This document shows positions 46,771 to 54,451 of a DNA stretch of 54,454 nucleotides, in pieces. The position numbers were made by a program, and so were the translations under genes. The notes under the pieces were generated by a model. That model was not told the DNA's origin and made no database searches. It worked only from the letters and a program-made list of their open reading frames with translations. The DNA comes from UBA12079 sp964608745 (GTDB taxonomy: Bacteria; Patescibacteriota; Minisyncoccia; Phycocordibacterales; UBA12079). Position 1 is the first letter of the stretch; each line of letters starts with the position of its first letter. The stretch is taken from positions 1 through 54,454 of the forward strand of contig CAZSPC010000002.1 of assembly GCA_964608745.1 (NCBI GenBank), written 5' to 3'.

Positions 46771-46902
46771 GGCAGGACTCGGTCACGAGTTACTAATTAT
46801 TTTTTTCGTCCTATGGACTCAAAAATAATAAGTACTCTCGACCCCAGCTCGACTGTTTCTTTCACTTCGTTTCAGAAACATGCCTGCGCTTTTCGAGTCC
46901 TG
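46771..46902 (-). ncRNA. tRNA-linked structured unit C
   Basis: Closed by GGCAGGACTCG (46771-46781) with CGAGTCCTG (46894-46902). On the - strand it reads GGACTCGAAAAGCGCAGGC, a hairpin with GTTTCTG/CAGTCGA-type tip, GAGCTGGGGTCG, then the long arm GGTC..GAGTACTTATTATTT with its complement, then CGAGTCCTGCCGCCGGAGC, which is the exact 3' end of the tRNA-Asn. Same order of motifs as unit D at tRNA-Gln. Confidence 0.65.
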
Positions 46903-46940
46903 ACGCAAGGTGTGCAGACACCTTGCTCCGCTCGGATCCA

Positions 46941-46985
46941 AAACAACAAAACAGCCCTACAAAAAGTAGGATTGTTTTGTTGTTG
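46941..46985 (-). terminator. Hairpin after tRNA-Asn
   Basis: AACAACAAAACA..CCTAC and complement GTAGG..TGTTTTGTTGTT, directly downstream of the tRNA. Confidence 0.7.
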
Positions 46986-46987
46986 GC

Positions 46988-47060
46988 TCCGGCGGCAGGA
47001 CTCGAACCTGCGACCCAGCGATTAACAGTCGCTTGCTCTACCAACTGAGCTACGCCGGAA
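46988..47060 (-). tRNA. tRNA-Asn (anticodon GTT)
   Basis: Acceptor TCCGGCG pairs with CGCCGGA, discriminator G at 46988. D arm AGCTCAGTTGGTAGAGC, anticodon stem AGCGA/TCGCT with loop CTGTTAA (anticodon GTT), T arm GCAGGTTCGAGTCCTGC. CCA not encoded. Three copies of its 3' end sequence occur nearby (units A, B, C). Confidence 0.95.
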
Positions 47061-47099
47061 TGTTACAATATTCAATTTTAAATTTAATTCCATGCGTAG

Positions 47100-47262
47100 T
47101 GATGTTTTTCGCAAGCGACTGTAAAAGGATTTGCTCTTCCCTTTATCGTCCTGTCTCACTTCGTTCGACTTGGACGATTTCCTCACTTTGTTCGGAACCA
47201 CCTGAAAACCTTAAACGGTTTTCAGCCAACTGACCATACGCCGGAATGTTACAATATTCAAT
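47100..47262 (-). pseudogene. tRNA-Asn 5'-end relic with hairpin insertions
   Basis: On the - strand it begins TCCGGCGTATGGTCAGTTGG, close to the tRNA-Asn 5' end TCCGGCGTAGCTCAGTTGG, preceded by the same 5' flank as the true tRNA (GAATATTGTAACAT). After that come hairpins (GAAAACC/GGTTTTC; CGTCC..GGACG) and a piece with ACAGTCGCTTGCG. It looks like a tRNA copy broken by palindromic insertions. No other gene is seen in 47061-47372. Confidence 0.55.
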
Positions 47263-47372
47263 TTTCAAAATGAACTTCTATATCTTATCAAAAAAACAGA
47301 AAATGTGAAGAGTTTGGTTTTACTAATGTAGAGGTGGTATAATCTAATTATTAAAACTAATTCAGAACAATT

Positions 47373-48266
47373 ATGAAAAACACAATTATTTTAATCTTAC
47401 TAATTATCATCGGTTTTGGTGGGTATTATTTTTTAAAAAATTCATCGGAAAATCAAGAATCCCAAAATCAAATAAATACTGAAACAAATCAAAACTCACA
47501 GGCGACCACAACGGTTGAGGATAAAACAAAAACTATTATCGGAAAATCTGTTGGGGGCGAAGATATCGTTGCTTATCACTACGGAGAGGGGGAGACGGAA
47601 GTTTTATTTGTTGGAGGAATTCACGGAGGTTATGGCTGGAATACTGCTTTACTGGGATACGAAGCAATGGATTATCTAAAAGCTAATCCGGATATGATTG
47701 CAACGAGTACCAAAGTAACAATCATCCCGGTTCTAAATCCAGATGGTTTAGAAAAAGTAGTTGGTACAACAGAAAAATTTGACTCAACCACCGCACCGAC
47801 AAATACAGAAAAAATTACAGAAGGTCGGTTCAATGCAAGTGAGGTTGATTTGAATCGAAACTTTGATTGCGATTGGGCTTCAGAAGGTAAGTGGCAAAAC
47901 AAAACAGTTAGTGGAGGAACAGAGGTATTTTCAGAACCGGAAGCAAAAGCTATCAAAAATTATGTAGAAAAAAATAATCCAAGTGCAGTTGTGGTTTGGT
48001 ATAGTGCGGCGGGAGGAGTTTACTCATCAAGTTGTCACAATGGAATTTTGGAAGAAACAAAAGACCTAACTAATGCCTATGCTGATGCGTCTGGTTACAA
48101 AGGATATGATGAATTTGAGTCATATGAAGTAACAGGTGATTTAACTAATTGGTTGGCTAAAATAGATATTCCGGCAATTAGTGTACTTTTGAGTAATCAT
48201 GAAGATGTTGAGTGGGAGGAGAATAAAAAGGGTATTGAAGCAGTGCTAAATTACTTTGATAAATAA
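47373..48266 (+). CDS. M14-like carboxypeptidase paralog, probably inactive
   Basis: A 297-residue membrane-anchored protein (helix 4-20, Asn/Thr linker to 55) with the zinc carboxypeptidase fold: FVGGIHGGYGWN, IIPVLNPDGL, GRFNASEVDLNRNFDC and FSEPEA. Compared with its paralog at 48738, three key residues are changed: Glu to Gly at 88 in HGGYGWN, His to Tyr at 210 in WYSAAG, and Glu to Leu at 272 in VLLSN. These correspond to zinc ligands and the catalytic acid, so it is likely a pseudoenzyme that still binds peptides or its paralog. Confidence 0.85.
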   Translation: MKNTIILILLIIIGFGGYYFLKNSSENQESQNQINTETNQNSQATTTVEDKTKTIIGKSVGGEDIVAYHYGEGETEVLFVGGIHGGYGWNTALLGYEAMDYLKANPDMIATSTKVTIIPVLNPDGLEKVVGTTEKFDSTTAPTNTEKITEGRFNASEVDLNRNFDCDWASEGKWQNKTVSGGTEVFSEPEAKAIKNYVEKNNPSAVVVWYSAAGGVYSSSCHNGILEETKDLTNAYADASGYKGYDEFESYEVTGDLTNWLAKIDIPAISVLLSNHEDVEWEENKKGIEAVLNYFDK

Positions 48267-48270
48267 TTCA

Positions 48271-48392
48271 CCTTCGTCTTTGCGAGCGAAGCGTGGCAAT
48301 CCAGGCTTTTGCTTGCTTTGGCAAGCAGAATATTTAGGTTCGCCAAGGCGAACCAACGTCTGGATTGCTACGCTTCGCTCGCAAAGACGAAC
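48271..48392. repeat. REP-like repeat copies 5 and 6, inverted pair
   Basis: CGTCTTTGCGAGCGAAGCG..GGCAATCCAG (48275-48304) and its inverted form (48355-48390) enclose two smaller hairpins (GCTTGCTTTGGCAAGC and GGTTCGCC..GGCGAACC). Their ends pair over more than 30 nt, giving one large cruciform. Confidence 0.8.
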
Positions 48393-48427
48393 CTCCTCAG
48401 ACGGTTCGTCTTGAAGTTTAGTAAAAA

Positions 48428-48681
48428 ATAAAAACCCCGTATAATCACAAAAAGTGATTATACGGGGGTGGGAACTGGTTCGAGAAGCATATCCCACAAT
48501 TTGTTTACTTCTCGAGAAGACCACATTTTTCGCCCTCACCCACGGGTCTCCATACGGGGAGGTAGCTATCCCTGTTTATCCTCATTGCGACCGGGAAACG
48601 TCATTGCAATAAGACCAAGCTGTTGGCGGATACTAACCGGTGCCCGCTTGGCGACACCAGTTTGCCGGACCATCAATTTCT
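48428..48681 (-). ncRNA. Candidate independent structured ncRNA
   Basis: Strong promoter on the - strand: TTGACA (48710-48715), 16-nt spacer, TGC-TATACT (48688-48693). About 250 nt later a perfect terminator hairpin (CCCCGTATAATCAC and complement, 48435-48467) with TTTTTATTTTTT. Between are GC-rich hairpins unlike the AT-rich surroundings: AACTGGTGTCGC/GCGGGCACCGGTT, CTTATTGC/GCAATGAG, CTCC/GGAG and TTCTCGAGAAG. No ORF. It could be a known housekeeping RNA in a diverged form; I could not match RNase P, tmRNA, SRP or 6S. Confidence 0.65.
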
Positions 48682-48687
48682 ACGAGA

Positions 48688-48715
48688 AGTATAGCATACC
48701 AAAATTATTTGTCAA
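48688..48715 (-). promoter_or_regulatory. Promoter of candidate ncRNA
   Basis: TTGACA, 16 nt, extended -10 TGCTATACT. The closest match to consensus in the window. Confidence 0.8.
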
Positions 48716-48737
48716 GCACTTTTTTAAGTTTTAAACT

Positions 48738-49592
48738 ATGTCAAAAAATAAATTATTTATTTTAATTATTATTTTAGTTATTCTTACAGGAATAAGCTTT
48801 TTTGCATGGCAAAAATATTCTAATGAACCAGAAGAAATAATCGAGCCAACTTTTAAACAAGAAGTTATTGGAAAATCTGTTGAGAGTAGAAATATAGAGG
48901 CTTACACATATGGTAATGGCTCTGAACACCTACTCTTTGTCGGTGGAATTCATGGTGGTTATGAATGGAATTCTGTTGTACTGGCTTATCGGTTTGTGGA
49001 TTATTTTGATAAGTACCCCGAAAATATTCCTGAAAATTTAAAGATAACTATTATCCCAAATTTAAATCCTGATGGAGTTTACAAAGTAGTCGGTAAAGAA
49101 GGAAGATTTTCTGGGGAAGATATTTTACCGGATGTTGATCAAACACTTGGACGATTCAACGCAAATGATGTTGATTTGAATAGAAATTTTGATTGTAATT
49201 GGCAAGCAACAAGTACTTGGCGAAGTCAGCCGGTTAGTGCTGGCACAAAAGTTTTTTCAGAACCGGAAGCCCGAGCCATCCGAGATTTTGTGCTCAAAAA
49301 TAATCCAATAGCTGTTGTCTTTTGGCATAGTCAGTCAAACGCAGTGTATGCGTCTGAATGTGAGGGGGGAGTTCTTCCTAAAACACTTGATATTATGAAT
49401 GTATATTCAGATGCTTCGGGTTACCCAGCAATAGATTCATTTGATGCTTATAAAATAACAGGAGATGCAGAAGGTTGGTTGGCTTCAATTGGAATTCCCG
49501 CTATTACAGTCGAACTCAGTACTCACGAAACGATTGAATGGAATAAAAATTTAGCAGGAGTAAAAGCTTTATTAAAATATTATGATCAATAA
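48738..49592 (+). CDS. M14-family zinc carboxypeptidase, membrane-anchored
   Basis: A 284-residue protein with N-terminal membrane helix (6-24) and a peptidase domain from about 40. Candidate metal and catalytic residues are all present: His72 and Glu76 in GGIHGGYEWN, His197 in FWHSQSN and Glu259 in ITVELSTHE; substrate-binding NPDG and DLNRNFDCNW are also seen. It probably trims peptidoglycan stem peptides or imported peptides outside the cell. About 45 percent identical by eye to the degenerate paralog upstream. Confidence 0.9.
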   Translation: MSKNKLFILIIILVILTGISFFAWQKYSNEPEEIIEPTFKQEVIGKSVESRNIEAYTYGNGSEHLLFVGGIHGGYEWNSVVLAYRFVDYFDKYPENIPENLKITIIPNLNPDGVYKVVGKEGRFSGEDILPDVDQTLGRFNANDVDLNRNFDCNWQATSTWRSQPVSAGTKVFSEPEARAIRDFVLKNNPIAVVFWHSQSNAVYASECEGGVLPKTLDIMNVYSDASGYPAIDSFDAYKITGDAEGWLASIGIPAITVELSTHETIEWNKNLAGVKALLKYYDQ

Positions 49593-49737
49593 TTGACTTT
49601 TATATTCTTAAAGCGTAGGATTAAATCAAGAATTATTTAATGGTAATTTGGTCGTTTTTTATTAGTTATCTAATAAGTTTGTGTAAATAAGCATTATGAT
49701 ATTATTGATAATATCATAATAGTTTGTATATTTTATT

Positions 49738-51354
49738 ATGAAAAAAACCATTTTAATTATTATCATCCTGGTTATTTTGGCATTGATAATGTTTTTGATG
49801 CCGGTAAAAAATTTAATTGAAGATGATATAACATTAACAAGAATTGCATTTAGCGGAGAAAACTCTCCGCAGGGGTTGGTTTCCGTTCCTTTTGTTGAGG
49901 ACAGTACCAAATATTCTTTTATTAATATTGCAATCGATTTTAATCAAGACGGAAAAATTGAAGCCTACGATATTGAGGAGGGTGTTCAGGAAGAGTGGAT
50001 TGTTCAAAACATAGGAACAAGGGTTTTAAAAGACGAAGCAAATAATTTTGGTGTCTTTATTCCCGATATGGATATTGATACCCGAACTGATTTGGACGTA
50101 AAAATTCAGTTAAGTAAAAAAGAATTGAAAGATTATGAAGGAAAGAAGGTAATGCTAGATTCTCTTATTGCAAAAGTTGATACAGAAGATGTTGGCGAAT
50201 ATTACAGGCCTGATCCAGCAGGAGTACGAACCGGTGGTTTGCCATTTGATGCTTTAAAACCAACAGTTGCCTTTGCAAACAACTCTATTCCAAATACTCC
50301 ACCAGTATCATCTGAGGCTGGGAATGAACTAACTGGTGCAGGTGAAGGAGAAGCTACAGCAGGTGAAGAAACGCCAACACCAGCACGTCCGAATTTCAAT
50401 CAATTTCATCCCGGGGTGCCTGATTTAAATCAGGAAAGAAACGAATGTGTGCAGACTTCAGTTGCCAATTCGATTTTGTGGTTGGCAAAAGAATATAATT
50501 TTGAAGATAAATTACCAGCTGGTGGAAGTAACGCAATAATCAATGAACTGAAAAATGATATGAATTGGACAGCAAATGGTACAAATGTAGTGACAGATTT
50601 TATTCCTGGAAAAAATGCGTTTACTCGAAGGCATAATATCGCGATTGAAACTCATCAAGTGGGAGGAAGGTTTGATACTGGAATTGTTGCCAAGATTGCC
50701 GAAGAATTGAAAAAAGGCCAAGATGTTGAAATTGATATGGAGTATGGCCGATATTCTGCCGATGGAAGTTATCGTAGGGTTGGTGGGCATATGGTTACGG
50801 TAGTAGGTGCTTGGACGGCGGGAGATAGTCAATTCTTAGATATTCACGACCCACTTTCTAGAAGTTCTCGACCACTGGATATTTACAAAATAGACGGGAC
50901 AAGGGTGATTAATTATGCTTATCAAGGTACTGCGGTAACATATATTCGGTTTGCAATTGCCGAATCCCCAATTCCACCTGCTGTTATAGAGACATCAACC
51001 ACAACACCACCAGTAACAACTCCGCCCGAAGAAGACGAGGATGGTGAAGAGGGGGAGGGAGAAGTAGATGATGAAGAAGAAACAACTACAAGACCAACAA
51101 CTACCGAAATGGCATTTGGGCATGTTGCGCCGGGAAGTCATAGTGAGGTTTATCTTTCTGTTTCAACCAACCCTGGAACTTCTGTAACAGCTTCATTGTC
51201 TGGACCGGAAGTTGAAAATACTTCACCGGTTACAATTGTTGCGGATAGTAATGGCATAGCTTACTTTACCTGGAAAATATATCAGTACGGAACATACTCA
51301 GCATCAGTTGATACAAATGGAGAAAGGACTATGGATTCTGTGTTTGTGGATTAG
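49738..51354 (+). CDS. Exported multidomain protein with C39-like peptidase and Ig-like domains
   Basis: A 538-residue protein: membrane anchor (2-22), beta-rich domain with an EF-hand/dockerin-like loop DFNQDGKIEAYD (about 70), a linker rich in Gly/Glu/Thr/Pro (185-220), a papain-like domain with Cys237 in NECVQTSVANS, His351 in GGHMVTVVGAW and Asp in DIHDPLS, a second acidic/Thr linker (about 415-455) and a C-terminal Ig-like domain (about 460-538). It is likely a surface protease or peptide-binding protein. Substrate unknown. Confidence 0.8.
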   Translation: MKKTILIIIILVILALIMFLMPVKNLIEDDITLTRIAFSGENSPQGLVSVPFVEDSTKYSFINIAIDFNQDGKIEAYDIEEGVQEEWIVQNIGTRVLKDEANNFGVFIPDMDIDTRTDLDVKIQLSKKELKDYEGKKVMLDSLIAKVDTEDVGEYYRPDPAGVRTGGLPFDALKPTVAFANNSIPNTPPVSSEAGNELTGAGEGEATAGEETPTPARPNFNQFHPGVPDLNQERNECVQTSVANSILWLAKEYNFEDKLPAGGSNAIINELKNDMNWTANGTNVVTDFIPGKNAFTRRHNIAIETHQVGGRFDTGIVAKIAEELKKGQDVEIDMEYGRYSADGSYRRVGGHMVTVVGAWTAGDSQFLDIHDPLSRSSRPLDIYKIDGTRVINYAYQGTAVTYIRFAIAESPIPPAVIETSTTTPPVTTPPEEDEDGEEGEGEVDDEEETTTRPTTTEMAFGHVAPGSHSEVYLSVSTNPGTSVTASLSGPEVENTSPVTIVADSNGIAYFTWKIYQYGTYSASVDTNGERTMDSVFVD

Positions 51355-51384
51355 AAATTAGTTAGTGAATTATGAGAAAAATTT

Positions 51385-51418
51385 AAACGCCCCAGTGTTT
51401 TTAGCACTGGGGCGTTTG
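51385..51418 (+). terminator. Rho-independent terminator
   Basis: AAACGCCCCAGTG, TTTTTA, CACTGGGGCGTTT. Confidence 0.85.
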
Positions 51419-51500
51419 GCATTTGGGGGGAGGTTGTGTATAATTAACTCTGAATTAAGGAAAATTATAATTATTTTGAGTGTGTGGGTTAGACCAACAT

Positions 51501-51609
51501 GCCCGTATTGAGTAACATCAAAAACTTTATTGATTGTTAAAAGCTTGCTTTTAACAATCAATAAAGTTTTTGATGTTTCAAATTTCTACGAAATTTGACT
51601 CAATAGGGC
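51501..51609. repeat. Composite palindrome with 31-bp perfect arms
   Basis: Outer pair GCCCGTATTGAGT / ACTCAATAGGGC encloses a perfect 31-bp palindrome (51514-51544 with 51547-51577, 2-nt centre) and a smaller AAATTTC/GAAATTT hairpin. No ORF. Confidence 0.85.
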
Positions 51610-51650
51610 CATATTTTTCTAATTCGCTTCGCTCATAAGAAAAATATGGC
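51609..51650 (+). promoter_or_regulatory. Hairpin enclosing start codon of 48-aa gene
   Basis: CCATATTTTTCT pairs with AGAAAAATATGG, which contains the ATG at 51646. Loop AATTCGCTTCGCTCATA. Same design as the hsp20 start hairpin. Confidence 0.55.
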
Positions 51651-51792
51651 AAAAAGAAGTACAGGTATTGAGAAAAGAAAAACTTCTCGATCTAAAAAAA
51701 CAGCAAAAAGATTGATGGCTAAAAGAGAAATGTTGGTAAAGCGGGGGAAAATAAAATCTTTTGTTGAAGATAAAAAGAAAAACAAGAAATAA
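51646..51792 (+). CDS. 48-residue very basic protein
   Basis: ATG 51646 to TAA 51790-51792. About half of the residues are Lys or Arg (MAKRSTGIEKRKTSRSKK, then TAKRLMAKREMLVKRGK). This composition suggests RNA or DNA binding, for example a ribosome-associated peptide. Its start is inside a hairpin. No family recognised. Confidence 0.55.
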   Translation: MAKRSTGIEKRKTSRSKKTAKRLMAKREMLVKRGKIKSFVEDKKKNKK

Positions 51793-51853
51793 ATTTCTTG
51801 TTTTTCTTTTTGTGATACAATTAATTATAGATTATTAGTAATTTAAAAAAAAT

Positions 51854-52036
51854 ATGTCTATTGAAGAAATTATTTTCTACTTATTATTGATAGATAGTGT
51901 TGGAGCTAATCTAGCTGTTTGGTTTAAATATCGAGGTTGGTATCCAAACTTTCTTTCAAAAAACTTTCCGTTAGTGAAAGGGTGGGCAGGATTGTATCTT
52001 GCGCTAGTTTTGTATATCTGGTACTTGACTTTTTAG
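51854..52036 (+). CDS. Small two-helix membrane protein
   Basis: A 60-residue protein with two hydrophobic segments (4-24 and 42-59) separated by KYRGWYPNFLSKNFPLVKG. The central Trp/Pro-rich loop looks conserved rather than random. No clear ribosome binding site. Function unknown. Confidence 0.55.
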   Translation: MSIEEIIFYLLLIDSVGANLAVWFKYRGWYPNFLSKNFPLVKGWAGLYLALVLYIWYLTF

Positions 52037-52096
52037 GTGTTTTGGTGTTTAATGTAAGTAGATATTGGGATAACTTTAAAATTGAAGGAGGAAAAA

Positions 52097-52606
52097 ATGA
52101 AGAAAGGACTGTTGTTTTCATTGTTGCTCGCTGTAATTTTTGTTTCGTGTCCAGATTTTTCACATGCCAATACCATCTTTTTTTTAAAAATGGACGTGGA
52201 AAATTCAACCCAACCGATTCTGGTCATTGTGGAAGAAATTCGTAGTACCGAAAGCGATGATGTAATCTGGGTCTCTTCCTGTCTCAGCCAAAAAGGTTTT
52301 GATGCCAGCGATTTTATTTCGGCCATTATGGATCGCTTTGATGAAGTTTTTGGCTATGGCCGAAGTTCATTAGGGAGGGATGTGTTTATTCCAGATATGG
52401 TAGTTTGGAAAGGTGAGCCGTTTGCACAAACGATTGTGTTGACTCCTAGGAATGTAAGGGCTCCTAAGGAGGTTTTGGACAAGCTCGAATCCGGCCTCGA
52501 TATTCTTTTGGTCGGGGTTCAGAATCTTAGTGGTGAAATTTTTACCCGACAGGCTTATGTAGTTAACGTTCCTGAGGGTCTGTATAAAAATGTCGCCGAT
52601 AAATAA
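52097..52606 (+). CDS. Secreted protein, unknown
   Basis: A 169-residue protein with a signal peptide (MKKGLLFSLLLAVIFVS, cleavage near SHA). Strong GAAGGAGG site 5 nt before ATG 52097. The mature part is a mixed alpha/beta domain with one Cys (SSCLSQ). No family recognised. Codon use is more GC-rich than neighbours (CGGCCTC, GTCGGGG), hinting at recent acquisition. Followed by a strong terminator. Confidence 0.7.
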   Translation: MKKGLLFSLLLAVIFVSCPDFSHANTIFFLKMDVENSTQPILVIVEEIRSTESDDVIWVSSCLSQKGFDASDFISAIMDRFDEVFGYGRSSLGRDVFIPDMVVWKGEPFAQTIVLTPRNVRAPKEVLDKLESGLDILLVGVQNLSGEIFTRQAYVVNVPEGLYKNVADK

Positions 52607-52623
52607 ATCTATACAATTGTTTT

Positions 52624-52658
52624 GGTGACGGCTTTCGTAAGAAAGCCGTCATTTTTGT
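52624..52658 (+). terminator. Rho-independent terminator
   Basis: TGACGGCTTTC, GTAA, GAAAGCCGTCA, then TTTTTG. Confidence 0.9.
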
Positions 52659-52702
52659 TCTAAATCCTTTACTTTTTAGTTGTTTTATACTATTATCCCA
52701 AT

Positions 52703-53032
52703 ATGAATAAGAAAACATACATTATTATATTTATTGTTGTAATTGTTTTATTAGGAGTTTTCGCTTGGTATGTTGGTATGTTTGATAAAAAAGATGTTGT
52801 TTCAATTATTGAAACAAAAACACCAACAACTGAGAATATAGCTACAACAACAATCGAGATTTCAGATCCTGAACCAATTGTCGTTGTTAAACCTATTGTG
52901 CCAGTTCAAGAAAACAAACCAGCAACTTTGATGTCAATTTTGCCGTTACTGATGTTACTACTTGAAGCATTACAGGAGTTGGCGGTTGACTTAATCGATT
53001 TTAGAGACAACTATCTTCCAACAATAAAATAA
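52703..53032 (+). CDS. Membrane-anchored protein, unknown
   Basis: A 109-residue protein with an N-terminal membrane helix (6-25), a Thr/Pro/Val-rich linker (40-75) and a hydrophobic C-terminal helix (LLPLLMLLLEALQELAVDL-like). The order suggests a surface or periplasm-facing anchor. No family recognised. Confidence 0.6.
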   Translation: MNKKTYIIIFIVVIVLLGVFAWYVGMFDKKDVVSIIETKTPTTENIATTTIEISDPEPIVVVKPIVPVQENKPATLMSILPLLMLLLEALQELAVDLIDFRDNYLPTIK

Positions 53033-53035
53033 ACA

Positions 53036-53122
53036 AAACAAAAAACCGATTTTCGTTACCCGGCAACCTGCCTGTGTTGACCTAGTTGCCGGGTAACCCA
53101 AGAAAATTGGTTTTTTGTTTTA
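53036..53122 (+). terminator. Long hairpin terminator
   Basis: AAAACAAAAAACC.ATTTTC and complement outside, TACCCGGCAAC and GTTGCCGGGTA inside, then TTTTTTGTTTT. Confidence 0.85.
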
Positions 53123-53186
53123 TTGAATAAACATTGAGCAACTTGTTCTTAATTGTTATTATATAGATAGGTATTTAATAATTTTA

Positions 53187-53290
53187 AAAAGCGTTTAGCG
53201 TTTAGCGTTTAGGGTTGTAGTGAAAATAAAAAAATTTGCAAAGCAAATTTTCCCTATAACCCTAAACGCTAAGTCCTATACCCTAATTAT
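53187..53290. repeat. CCCTAAACGCTAAGTCCTA leader word, copy 2, with inverted copy
   Basis: GCGTTTAGCGTTTAGGGTT and later AACCCTAAACGC form an inverted pair; the second copy ends right at the ATG as at 14449. Confidence 0.65.
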
Positions 53291-53653
53291 ATGCGAAATT
53301 TAAAAATACAAGCTATTAATATTGAAATGACTGATGCGATTGATAAATATTTTAGAGAAAAAATGAATAGCTTGGATAAATTTATTGACCAAGACGATGA
53401 GTCGGTAGAATGTAATGCTCGCGTGAGTAAATCTTCGGGCAGTAGTCAATCGGGAGAATTTTTTAAAGCAGAAGTGAGTATTCACACAGCAGGAAAAAAT
53501 TATGGTGCTGTTTCTGAAAAAGATAACCTATATTCTGCAATCGACGATGTGCGCGATGCTGTGGTAAGAAAGATAACTACACATAAAGATAAAAAACAAT
53601 CACTTTTTAAAAAAGGTGCATTAAAAGCAAAAAAAATATTAAGAGGATTTTAA
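53291..53653 (+). CDS. hpf: Ribosome hibernation promoting factor (HPF/RaiA, short)
   Basis: A 120-residue S30AE protein. The beta-alpha-beta-beta-beta-alpha fold is recognised from LKIQAINIEMTDAIDKYF, the beta strands VECNARVSK and FKAEVSIHT, and DNLYSAIDDVRDAVVRKI. The basic tail KHKDKKQSLF-like is typical. It binds the decoding centre of idle ribosomes. Short type without the C-terminal dimer domain. Confidence 0.9.
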   Translation: MRNLKIQAINIEMTDAIDKYFREKMNSLDKFIDQDDESVECNARVSKSSGSSQSGEFFKAEVSIHTAGKNYGAVSEKDNLYSAIDDVRDAVVRKITTHKDKKQSLFKKGALKAKKILRGF

Positions 53654-53691
53654 ATAAATAAGCGCTTAGGAATAAGGAATTAGGGGTTAGG

Positions 53692-53720
53692 GATGAATTT
53701 TGGCAAAGCCAAAATTCATC
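53692..53720. repeat. Palindrome upstream of cyclophilin gene
   Basis: GATGAATTTTGGC, AAA, GCCAAAATTCATC. Causes a false open frame upstream of 53766. Confidence 0.75.
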
Positions 53721-53765
53721 CAACCTCTTATTACCCCCTATTTCTCATTCCTTAGTCCTAAAAAC

Positions 53766-54380
53766 ATGAACAACATTTATTATTATGCAATAGCAGTTAT
53801 TGTAATATTAGCAATTTTTATAATCCCCAAATTTATGGATAAATCAGAAAATAAAGAAGCTGAATTGGTGGGCGGGGCTGTTTCCGCTGAAAACCAATCT
53901 TATAATGGAGCAATTTTAAAAACTAATCACGGTAATATTGAGATTAGTTTTATGTCTAGCGATGCTCCACAGACAGTTAATAATTTTATTAAATTAGCCG
54001 ATAGTGATTTTTATGATAATACAAGATTCCATCGCGTGATTGACGGGTTTATGATTCAGGGTGGCGATCCTTTAAGTAAGGATGAAAGTATGAAAGATAG
54101 GTGGGGAACAGGTGGTCCTGGATATACATTTAATGATGAAATTCATAAAAATAATCAAAATGTAATCGGAACTATTTCTATGGCAAATGCTGGACCTAAT
54201 ACAAACGGAAGTCAATTTTTTATTAACACTAACGACAATAATTTTCTTGATGACAAACATACAGTATTCGGAAAAGTTGTGAACGGTATGGATGTCGTAG
54301 GGAAAATAAGTAAAGTTGCCACCGAAGGAGCTGATAGACCGGTTGGGGATGTTGTTATTAGCAATATTATTTTGAAATAA
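53766..54380 (+). CDS. Membrane-anchored cyclophilin-type peptidyl-prolyl isomerase
   Basis: A 204-residue protein with an N-terminal membrane helix (4-21) and a cyclophilin domain (about 50-204). Active-site motifs: FHRVIDGFMIQGGDP (with Arg), MANAGPNTNGSQFFI and DKHTVFGKVVNGMDVV. It assists folding of exported proteins. ATG 53766 follows a leader ending CCTTAGTCCTAAAAAC, again a word leader with no ribosome binding site. Confidence 0.93.
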   Translation: MNNIYYYAIAVIVILAIFIIPKFMDKSENKEAELVGGAVSAENQSYNGAILKTNHGNIEISFMSSDAPQTVNNFIKLADSDFYDNTRFHRVIDGFMIQGGDPLSKDESMKDRWGTGGPGYTFNDEIHKNNQNVIGTISMANAGPNTNGSQFFINTNDNNFLDDKHTVFGKVVNGMDVVGKISKVATEGADRPVGDVVISNIILK

Positions 54381-54419
54381 ATAAATAATTCCAAAATTGA
54401 GACTTAATAGACAATTCTG

Positions 54420-54451
54420 GCTCCTGAGAAATTAATTCTCAGGAGCTTTTC
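54420..54451 (+). terminator. Rho-independent terminator
   Basis: GCTCCTGAGAA, TTAA, TTCTCAGGAGC, TTTTCTG at the end of the window. Confidence 0.85.

Noticed and set aside
46684..47025. Open frame of 113 codons on the + strand
   Set aside because: It is built from unit C, a terminator hairpin and the antisense of tRNA-Asn.
48550..48590. SRP RNA Alu-like string GGGGAGGTAGC..CCCTGT on the + strand
   Set aside because: The promoter and terminator are on the - strand and no S-domain (GGAAGG..AGCAG) follows on +.
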